Assembly (NCBI RefSeq): GCF_014652655.1
Contig: NZ_BMZF01000001.1
Location: 372,001 to 436,000 of the forward strand
Direction: 5' to 3'
DNA length: 64,000 nt
DNA from: Paramylibacter ulvae
Lineage (GTDB): Bacteria; Pseudomonadota; Alphaproteobacteria; Rhodobacterales; Rhodobacteraceae
Part shown: positions 57,302-64,000 of the stretch, one piece after another
Layout: each line of letters opens with the position of its first letter
Position numbering within the stretch: the stretch's first letter is position 1
Made by a program: the position numbers and the translations under genes
Notes under the pieces: model-generated
Told to the model about the DNA's origin: nothing
What the model saw: only the letters and a program-made list of their open reading frames with translations
The model's database searches: none

Positions 57302-58050
57302 TGCGCAAAAAACTGGCCGCTGGCAATTGGAAGATGAACGGATTGCAATCGAGCCTTGGTGAAATTGCAGCCCTTGCAGAATTGATCGGCCAACCCAATT
57401 GCGATGTGTTACTATGCACACCTGCAACGTTAATTAACTCTGCTGCGCAAGTCGCTGATAAATCAGCAATTAATATCGGCGCACAGGATTGTCATGCCAA
57501 TGAAACTGGTGCGCATACGGGTGAAATTTCCGCTGATATGATCGTTGATGCGGGTGGAAAATATGTGATCCTTGGCCATTCAGAACGCCGTGCAGATCAC
57601 CGTGAATCGGATGCTTGTGTACGTGATAAAACCCGTGCTGCATGGGCTGCAGGATTAACAGCGATTGTGTGTGTTGGTGAAACACTGGAACAACGCGAAG
57701 CATCCAACACACTTGATATTATCGGTGGTCAGCTGGCCACATCCATTCCAGACAAGGCCACGGCGGAAACATTGGTTGTGGCCTATGAACCCGTATGGGC
57801 GATTGGCACGGGATTAACGCCAACCCTTGATCAAATTGGCGAAGTGCATGATTTCATTCGCGCGCGTCTTGAGCGCCGCTTTGGCGAAGGTGTCGGGCGT
57901 TCGGTGCGTGTTTTATATGGTGGTTCGATGAACCCCAAAAATGCCGCCGAAATTGCAACTGTGTCCAATGTCGACGGCGGTTTGGTGGGCGGCGCATCCC
58001 TAAAGGCAGCAGATTTTGCACAAATCGTGGATGCGCTGAGCAACGCTTAA
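57301..58050 (+). CDS. tpiA: Triosephosphate isomerase
   Basis: The 249-residue TIM-barrel enzyme interconverts glyceraldehyde 3-phosphate and dihydroxyacetone phosphate. Active-site motifs are AGNWKMNG (Lys), ILGHSERR (His) and AYEPVWAIGTG (Glu), with LYGGSMNPKN for phosphate binding. The start overlaps the sufA stop. The 3' end overlaps the convergent DUF6456-type gene by four bases. Confidence 0.97.
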   Translation: MRKKLAAGNWKMNGLQSSLGEIAALAELIGQPNCDVLLCTPATLINSAAQVADKSAINIGAQDCHANETGAHTGEISADMIVDAGGKYVILGHSERRADHRESDACVRDKTRAAWAAGLTAIVCVGETLEQREASNTLDIIGGQLATSIPDKATAETLVVAYEPVWAIGTGLTPTLDQIGEVHDFIRARLERRFGEGVGRSVRVLYGGSMNPKNAAEIATVSNVDGGLVGGASLKAADFAQIVDALSNA

Positions 58051-59171
58051 CCGATTTTGCGGTTCATTTCACCGTATTCTTCTTCGTAATGGCGGCGCAA
58101 TCGTTGCAAGGCGATGCGCAGCACGATTTTACCTGATCGCGCCGACCACCCCATGCGTTTTTCCGCCACTTCCAACCCTTCCAGATAACAACAACAGCGC
58201 AATGCAATATCGCCAAGCCCTGTGCCAAGTGCCGACAACGCGTCGCGCAAGCGTTTCGCGGCGGCGTCCGATCCACCAACCCCCGCACTGTTAAACGCGC
58301 CGCGATCACTTCCGGTTAAAAACCGATCCCAATTTTGTGCGATCCGCGGCCCCATTTGCGATAATTCGAAATCTTCGCGTAAACGTTCACCCGCTTGTAA
58401 CAATTCGGCGGATAAAAACCGTTCCCCATTTGAATCCTTTTTACGCGCAAGCATCGTAAGCGGGCTTTCACGTAAATTAACACGCTTTTTGGTAATGCGT
58501 CCCGTGGCAGTGTCAAAAATGTTTTTGTCACCAAATTCGCGGTGTTGGGCGGCAAATGGTGTTTGTGCCTCGGCAAAACCATCACCTGAATGTGGCTTTT
58601 CAGACAGTGCACGGCGCAGCGCCCCACGGCCAGATTCGGTCACATGATAAACATGCACAGCCCCGTTTTTCGTGCATTTAATCCAATCACAAACCGTCAT
58701 TTTTTGGGCCAAGTCACGCGAAACGACAGCGGTTTTTGTGGGCTGCCCTGTGCCAGATTTGCGCAAGATCGCACCATTTTCCAATTTTGGTGAAATCGCC
58801 ATAAATGCGCCCGCTTCGCACATGCGGCGCAATACACGAATGTCTTCGGCTGATACTTTTTTATTCGCAATTGTATTTGTCGTGGTTGTCATAGTTTTCC
58901 CAAGTCTTTCCTTCAGGAAATCAACCATTTGTGGTGTTTCAGCATGTTCAAGATATTCATCAACCAATGGATCATCGCGCAATTCTTCTATGCGGCGCAC
59001 ACGACGCATAACTGTTGATGGATGCACGCCCATTTCTTGGGCAAGGCTTCGCAGACTACGCCCCAGTACAGTATGCGCAAGATACAGGTTCGTGGACAAA
59101 CAATCTGCTTGTTCACCCAGTATTTTATTCGCAGTGACATGCACCCTTGATCCGTTCACAATTTTCCCCAA
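58047..59171 (-). CDS. Helix-turn-helix protein with DUF6456-type C-terminus
   Basis: The 374-residue protein has an N-terminal helix-turn-helix (LGRSLRSLAQEMGVHPSTVMRRVRRIEELRDDP) and a C-terminal helical domain (SAELLQAGERLREDFELSQMGPRIAQNWDRF, ALGDIALRCCCYLEGLEVAEKRMGWSARSGKIVLRIALQRLRRHY-type) found in DUF6456 proteins of alphaproteobacteria. A regulatory role is likely. I know of no established target. It is divergent from the DUF6477-type gene, with a 187-base AT-rich spacer. Confidence 0.72.
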   Translation of the reverse strand: MGKIVNGSRVHVTANKILGEQADCLSTNLYLAHTVLGRSLRSLAQEMGVHPSTVMRRVRRIEELRDDPLVDEYLEHAETPQMVDFLKERLGKTMTTTTNTIANKKVSAEDIRVLRRMCEAGAFMAISPKLENGAILRKSGTGQPTKTAVVSRDLAQKMTVCDWIKCTKNGAVHVYHVTESGRGALRRALSEKPHSGDGFAEAQTPFAAQHREFGDKNIFDTATGRITKKRVNLRESPLTMLARKKDSNGERFLSAELLQAGERLREDFELSQMGPRIAQNWDRFLTGSDRGAFNSAGVGGSDAAAKRLRDALSALGTGLGDIALRCCCYLEGLEVAEKRMGWSARSGKIVLRIALQRLRRHYEEEYGEMNRKIG

Positions 59172-59358
59172 CGGTGGTTAATCATTTATTACTGAAACAA
59201 CCTTTGATTGAAATCTAAAGATTGTGTTAACATTTTTGATTAGTTAATTTTTGCCTAAACATTTAAATAAATTGAATATTCTGCGTTCGCTGAATCTCGA
59301 ATTCCCGCAACGGTTGTAAATTCCGTGCAACAGTAGTGGCACGAACAAGGAGACAATC

Positions 59359-59655
59359 GTGACTATTCAACAAGTATATCAACACATCTTTCGCCCAAAA
59401 ATATTGGTTCGCGCCGCACGTATCGGAATGCAGAAATACGTACGTGACAAGGATTTGAAACGCCTGCTCAAGGTGAACCGCCTGCCAGTGGAGGGCGGCG
59501 CAAAAGAGGATCTGATGATACGGGAATCGGCGCTAGAGGCCGCGCGCATTTCTGGCGCAGCCTCTTACAGCATTATTGAGCATATTTCGGTTCTGACCGC
59601 ATTATTGGCGGAAATGAACCTGTTGCCAAAACAGCAACACAATGCGGCCGTATAG
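59359..59655 (+). CDS. Small DUF6477-type protein
   Basis: The 98-residue protein starts with GTG at 59359 behind AAGGAG. It is helical and basic at the start (PKILVRAARIGMQKYVRDKDLKRLL). The family is common in Rhodobacterales, but its function is unknown to me. It is divergent from the helix-turn-helix gene, and the two may be functionally linked, though that is only a positional guess. Confidence 0.75.
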   Translation: MTIQQVYQHIFRPKILVRAARIGMQKYVRDKDLKRLLKVNRLPVEGGAKEDLMIRESALEAARISGAASYSIIEHISVLTALLAEMNLLPKQQHNAAV

Positions 59656-59661
59656 TATTGA

Positions 59662-61206
59662 TCAGCCAAAGGCGTCTTTTTCAGATGCCTTTCGCGTTTC
59701 GATATAATCAACCAATGCGGCATCAATCGCGGGATCAAGCGGTGGTTGCTGGTAATCGGCCAGCAACTGTTTCACTCGCGCATTGGCGAGCGTGAACGTA
59801 TCCTTTTCACCATCCTCGGCCCATGTTTCATAGGGGCGATAATCCAACACGTTTGAACGCCAAAAAGCGTTTTTGAAATTGGCTTGGGTATGTGCACAGC
59901 CCAGATAATGCCCACCTGGTCCAACTTCTTCGATTGCACCCATGGCTTGGGCTTCTTCGGACATATCAATGCCTTTGGCGATCGAATGTAAAACGCCCAA
60001 TTGATCCGCGTCCATCACCAGTTTTTCTGGCGATGCGACAAGTCCACCTTCCAACCAGCCCGCTGCGTGCAAACAAAAATTAACCCCACCCAGCAAAGCC
60101 GCGTTCAACGTATTGGCCGTTTCATATGCCGCCTGCGCATCGGGTAGCTTTGATCCACACAAACCACCGCCAGAGCGGAAAGGTAAGCCCAACTTACGGG
60201 CCAATTGCCCTGCACCGTATAGAATTTTAGATGCCTCTGGTGTGCCAAATGTTGGCGCGCCTGAATTCATATCGATTGATGTTACAAATGCACCCATAAT
60301 AACAGGTGCCCCTGCACGGCAAAGCTGATTATAGGCAACGCCCGCCAATGCCTCTGCCATCACCTGTGTCAATGTCCCAGCAACGGAAACTGGAGCCATC
60401 GCACCGCCCACGATAAACGGGGACAGGATACAGGCCTGATTATTTTCGGCGTAAACCTCCATTGCGCCCATCATGATATCGTCAAACACCATCGGGGAAT
60501 TGACGTTGATCAATGATGTCATCACCGTATTGTTTTGCACAAATTCTTCACCAAACAGGATGTTGCACATATTAACCGAATCTTGTGCACGTTCGGGCGC
60601 AGTGACCGATCCCATAAATGGCTTATCGGAATATTTCATATGCGCATAAAGCATATCCAAATGGCGTTTATTCACCGCAATATCGGTGGGTTCGCACACC
60701 GTACCACCCGAGTGGTGCAACCATTTGGACATATAGGTCAGTTTGACCAGCTTTTGAAAATCATCAATCGTGGCGTAACGACGTCCGCCGTCTTGGTCGC
60801 GAATAAAGGGCGGGCCATAAACAGGTGCGAGCACCATTGTATTGCCGCCAATTTCAACAGATTTTTCAGGGTTGCGCGCATGTTGTGTGAATTTTGCTGG
60901 TGCGGTTGAAATTAACTTGCGTGCCAAACCACGTGGAATGCGGACACGATCACCGTCGATATTCGCACCTGCTGCAGCCCATTTTTCCAACGCTGATGGA
61001 TTATCGGGGAAATTCACTCCGATTTCTTCCAACACTTTTTCGGCGTTATTGAGGATGATGTCCAATGCATCATCATTCAACACTTCGAAATTTGGAATAT
61101 TGCGTTCGATGAAACGTGCGGTTTCAATCACAACGGCGCTACGTTCTGCGCGCCGTGCGGCGCCGCCACCGCGTGCGCGGCGTCTTGGGGATGCTGTTTC
61201 GGTCAT
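59662..61206 (-). CDS. MttB-family methyltransferase without pyrrolysine
   Basis: The 514-residue TIM-barrel protein belongs to the trimethylamine methyltransferase (MttB) family. It reads through without an internal TAG, so no pyrrolysine is used; such members include glycine betaine methyltransferases. Conserved parts are VLAPVYGPPFIRDQDGGRRY, HSGGTVCEPTDIAVNKRHLDM and EEVGPGGHYLGCAHTQANF. The N-terminus is Arg-rich. No cognate corrinoid protein is near. The substrate is probably a quaternary amine, but that is inferred. Confidence 0.85.
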   Translation of the reverse strand: MTETASPRRRARGGGAARRAERSAVVIETARFIERNIPNFEVLNDDALDIILNNAEKVLEEIGVNFPDNPSALEKWAAAGANIDGDRVRIPRGLARKLISTAPAKFTQHARNPEKSVEIGGNTMVLAPVYGPPFIRDQDGGRRYATIDDFQKLVKLTYMSKWLHHSGGTVCEPTDIAVNKRHLDMLYAHMKYSDKPFMGSVTAPERAQDSVNMCNILFGEEFVQNNTVMTSLINVNSPMVFDDIMMGAMEVYAENNQACILSPFIVGGAMAPVSVAGTLTQVMAEALAGVAYNQLCRAGAPVIMGAFVTSIDMNSGAPTFGTPEASKILYGAGQLARKLGLPFRSGGGLCGSKLPDAQAAYETANTLNAALLGGVNFCLHAAGWLEGGLVASPEKLVMDADQLGVLHSIAKGIDMSEEAQAMGAIEEVGPGGHYLGCAHTQANFKNAFWRSNVLDYRPYETWAEDGEKDTFTLANARVKQLLADYQQPPLDPAIDAALVDYIETRKASEKDAFG

Positions 61207-61396
61207 CTTTGGAACCTTTTGGAATTATCTGGCACAGTCATAGCCTTTATAATAGGGATTTGGGACATGCAAATTCGGCAACTATATTCCACTTGCGACA
61301 TTTGATCTGTCGCGATGTCGATTTCTGTGCGGTTGTTTTACGCATGGCCGCGATTGCACTTGCGCGAATCCACCCCCTCGCCTAAACCCTGCGGGC

Positions 61397-62956
61397 ATGA
61401 GCACACAATCACATGAACGCCTTCTTATCATCGATTTTGGCAGCCAAGTAACGCAGCTTATTGCGCGGCGCTTGCGCGAATTAAACGTTTATTGCGAAAT
61501 TCATCCGTTCAACAATGTTGACGAAAAATTTCTGCGTGAATTTGACCCAAAGGCCGTCATCCTGTCGGGTGGTCCATCCTCCGTCATCGACAAGGACAGC
61601 CCACGCGCGCCTGATGTGCTGTTTGAACTGGGTTTACCAATCTTGGGCATTTGTTATGGCCAACAGGTGATGATGCATCAATTGGGTGGTACAGTTGAAC
61701 GTGGCCACGGCACCGCCGAATTTGGCCGCGCCTATGTAACTCCAACCGCTGATAAGTTGGACATTTTACAAGGTTGGTTTGCCACAGACAAAGAACAAGT
61801 CTGGATGAGCCACGGCGATCACGTTTCCAAAATTGCAGATGGGTTTGCGGTTTATGGCACATCGCCAAATGCACCGTTTGCGGTTACTGCCGATTTGAAA
61901 CGCAAATTTTACGCCGTGCAATTCCACCCAGAGGTTCACCACACCCCCAACGGCGCAATGTTATACGAAAATTTCGTTCGCATCGCGGGTTTCACCGGTG
62001 ATTGGACGATGGGTGCATATCGCGAACAAGCGATTGCCGCCATTCGCGAACAGGTTGGCGATGAACAGGTGATTTGTGGCCTGTCAGGTGGCGTGGACAG
62101 TTCGGTCGCTGCTGTGTTGTTACACGAGGCAATTGGCGATCAATTGACATGTGTGTTTGTGGATCACGGATTGCTGCGCATGGGCGAAGCCGAAGAAGTG
62201 GTCACGATGTTCCGCGACCATTACAATATGAAATTGATTCACGCAGAGGAACAAGAATTGTTCCTTGGCGAATTGGATGGTCAATCAGATCCTGAAACCA
62301 AACGCAAAATCATTGGCAAACTGTTCATTGATGTCTTTGATAAACATGCCCGCCCGATCAATGCAAAATTCCTTGCCCAAGGCACATTGTACCCAGATGT
62401 CATTGAAAGCGTTAGCTTTTCTGGTGGACCATCGGTGACAATCAAAAGCCATCATAATGTTGGCGGCCTGCCTGAAAAAATGGATATGAAGCTGGTTGAA
62501 CCGCTTCGTGAATTGTTCAAAGACGAGGTTCGCGCATTGGGTGTTGAACTTGGCCTGCCGCCCAGTTTCGTTGGTCGCCACCCGTTCCCAGGGCCAGGGC
62601 TTGCCATTCGTTGTCCCGGTGAAATTACCCGTGACAAATTGGAAATCCTGCGCCGTACCGATGCTGTATATATCGACCAAATCCGCAAACACGGGCTTTA
62701 TGACGATATTTGGCAAGCGTTCGTTGCCATTCTGCCTGTGCGCACAGTTGGCGTCATGGGCGATGGGCGCACATATGATTTTGCCTGTGCATTGCGTGCG
62801 GTTACATCCGTGGATGGTATGACAGCGGATTATTATCCGTTTAGTCATGAATTCTTGGGCGAAACCGCAACACGTATCATTAACGAGGTCGAAGGCATCA
62901 ATCGCGTCACCTATGATATCACATCAAAACCTCCGGGCACGATTGAATGGGAATAA
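61397..62956 (+). CDS. guaA: GMP synthase (glutamine-hydrolysing)
   Basis: The 519-residue enzyme converts XMP to GMP. The glutaminase part has the nucleophile in GICYGQQ and [10 protein letters not shown]; the synthetase part has [12 protein letters not shown] (pyrophosphate loop) and ends with the dimerisation domain [15 protein letters not shown]. Length is typical. No purine riboswitch was seen upstream. It stands alone. Confidence 0.98.
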   Translation: MSTQSHERLLIIDFGSQVTQLIARRLRELNVYCEIHPFNNVDEKFLREFDPKAVILSGGPSSVIDKDSPRAPDVLFELGLPILGICYGQQVMMHQLGGTVERGHGTAEFGRAYVTPTADKLDILQGWFATDKEQVWMSHGDHVSKIADGFAVYGTSPNAPFAVTADLKRKFYAVQFHPEVHHTPNGAMLYENFVRIAGFTGDWTMGAYREQAIAAIREQVGDEQVICGLSGGVDSSVAAVLLHEAIGDQLTCVFVDHGLLRMGEAEEVVTMFRDHYNMKLIHAEEQELFLGELDGQSDPETKRKIIGKLFIDVFDKHARPINAKFLAQGTLYPDVIESVSFSGGPSVTIKSHHNVGGLPEKMDMKLVEPLRELFKDEVRALGVELGLPPSFVGRHPFPGPGLAIRCPGEITRDKLEILRRTDAVYIDQIRKHGLYDDIWQAFVAILPVRTVGVMGDGRTYDFACALRAVTSVDGMTADYYPFSHEFLGETATRIINEVEGINRVTYDITSKPPGTIEWE

Positions 62957-63022
62957 TGCATTGATTGATGGGTTGTAAATTCATCGATCACCGCTAATCT
63001 GGCGCAAATAATTTTCTAAAGA

Positions 63023-63910
63023 ATGCGTCAAATGCCCCTTTCCGATACACTCAAGGCCGCCCTGTGGATGATGGGGTCTGTTGTTTCATTTAGCGCGATG
63101 GCGGTGGCTGGTCGCGAAATGAGCCTTGATCTGGATACATTTGAAATCATGATGTATCGCTCACTGATTGGTGTGGTGATCGTTTTGATCTGTGCCCGCT
63201 ACTTTGGAACACTGGGTCAAATCAAACATGATCGGCTGGGCCTGCATTTTACCCGCAATATTTGCCATTTCACCGGACAAAACCTGTGGTTTTTTGCAAT
63301 CACTTTAATTCCATTTGCACAGCTTTTCGCATTTGAATTTTCGGTCCCAATTTGGGTTACTCTGGCCGCACCGTTGTTGTTAGCGGAAAGATTAACTTCG
63401 ATGCGTATCCTATCTGTTTTTACAGGATTTATTGGTATATTAATCGTCACACGCCCATGGGCGGCAGGCATATCACCGGGGATTATTGCCGCTGCTCTTT
63501 GTGCTCTTGGCTTTGCTGGATCTGCGATTTTTACGAAAATTTTAACCCGCACCCAAACCATCACCTGTATTTTATTTTGGCTCACCGTGATGCAATTGGC
63601 GTTTGGTGTGATTTGCGCAGGCTATGACGGTGATATCGCCCTGCCCGCCGCGCGTAGCATTCTGTGGGTTTTCATTGTCGGATTTGGTGGATTGTTTGCG
63701 CATTTCTGTTTGACCACGGCATTGCGCCTTGCGCCCGCAACTGTGGTGATGCCCGTTGATTTTACCCGTCTGCCGTTAATCGCGGTGGTCGGTGCGGTGT
63801 TTTACAATGAAGCGCTTGAAATCTGGGTTGTGATCGGTGCGATTATCATATTTGCATCCAATTATATCAATATCTGGGATGAAAACCGCAAAAAACGCGC
63901 CGTGGCATAA
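63023..63910 (+). CDS. EamA/DMT-family transporter
   Basis: The 295-residue membrane protein has ten predicted helices in two EamA repeats, with MMGSVVSFSAMAVAGREM and FAFEFSVPIWVTLAAPLLLAERL in the first, and TVVMPVDFTRLPLIAVVGAVFYNEALEIWVVIGAIIIFASNYI in the second. Substrates of this family are diverse metabolites or drugs and cannot be predicted. A second ATG at 63032 is possible as start. Confidence 0.87.
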   Translation: MRQMPLSDTLKAALWMMGSVVSFSAMAVAGREMSLDLDTFEIMMYRSLIGVVIVLICARYFGTLGQIKHDRLGLHFTRNICHFTGQNLWFFAITLIPFAQLFAFEFSVPIWVTLAAPLLLAERLTSMRILSVFTGFIGILIVTRPWAAGISPGIIAAALCALGFAGSAIFTKILTRTQTITCILFWLTVMQLAFGVICAGYDGDIALPAARSILWVFIVGFGGLFAHFCLTTALRLAPATVVMPVDFTRLPLIAVVGAVFYNEALEIWVVIGAIIIFASNYINIWDENRKKRAVA

Positions 63911-64000
63911 AGGCGGCTGTTTTTTAACATCTGCGCAATCCGTTTGAATTGCCCCACAAAAATTGGTTATTGAGTAAAAAACAAACGAGACTCGTGATGA

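Noticed and set aside
61295-61320. Inverted repeats CGACAT/ATGTCG and GCGACA/TGTCGC upstream of guaA
   Set aside because: Short, overlapping and imperfectly placed; no purine riboswitch core or terminator pairing is seen.

Overview
The window looks like chromosomal DNA of a marine alphaproteobacterium, most likely of the Rhodobacterales (Roseobacter group). The case rests on its gene content: a form II cox operon, acs beside a Liv-type transporter, ScfR-type regulators, DUF6456/DUF6477-type proteins, HU next to lon, and non-pyrrolysine MttB. It is moderately AT-rich for that order. I saw no phage, insertion sequence, CRISPR array or replication origin. The genus is not determined.

Region 1 (1-1602) is housekeeping: the start of rpmA, rplU with a long basic tail, a small lipoprotein and a c2-like cytochrome. 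Region 2 (1753-15425) is the most interesting. It is a periplasmic PQQ alcohol-oxidation locus. A PQQ dehydrogenase with the WDFDG lanthanide signature (13656-15425) is preceded by a PedF-like cytochrome c, a XoxJ-like binding protein and a PedA1-PedA2-PedB-PedC-like transporter of the kind linked to lanthanide uptake. Inside that transporter operon sits a small secreted protein whose mature N-terminus is predicted to begin with eight aspartates (8594-9055). A second ABC importer and a NosR-like/ApbE pair without nosZ complete the locus.

Region 3 (15480-24484) is a complete leftward form II carbon monoxide dehydrogenase-type operon, coxG-S-L-M-D-E-F plus a MoeA/MocA fusion. Region 4 (24641-28720) encodes a LuxR-type response regulator, a FIST protein and a hybrid histidine kinase. 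This set resembles the regulators of quinoprotein ethanol oxidation. The motif TACGACCAA occurs upstream of both the dehydrogenase and this regulator, suggesting one regulon split by the cox operon. Region 5 (28801-31970) carries pobA, a MarR-type regulator and an HpaB-type hydroxylase for aromatic acids.

Region 6 (32026-44032) joins acs, a Liv-type ABC transporter, an ScfR-like regulator with a kinase-like helical hairpin lacking its histidine, a lone receiver protein, a small membrane protein and a sodium-solute-symporter histidine kinase. This looks like an acetate or short-chain-acid control module. It could handle acetate produced by the alcohol oxidation of region 2 (inference).

Region 7 (44029-63910) is mixed: a polar amino-acid ABC transporter, a MaoC hydratase, two identical tRNA-Asp genes, a fused membrane/spermidine-synthase protein, tRNA-Val, HU, lon, tgt, a retropepsin-like/RimK fusion, sufT-sufA-tpiA, two family-only proteins, an MttB-like methyltransferase, guaA and an EamA transporter. 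No stretch without a gene exceeds 300 bases.
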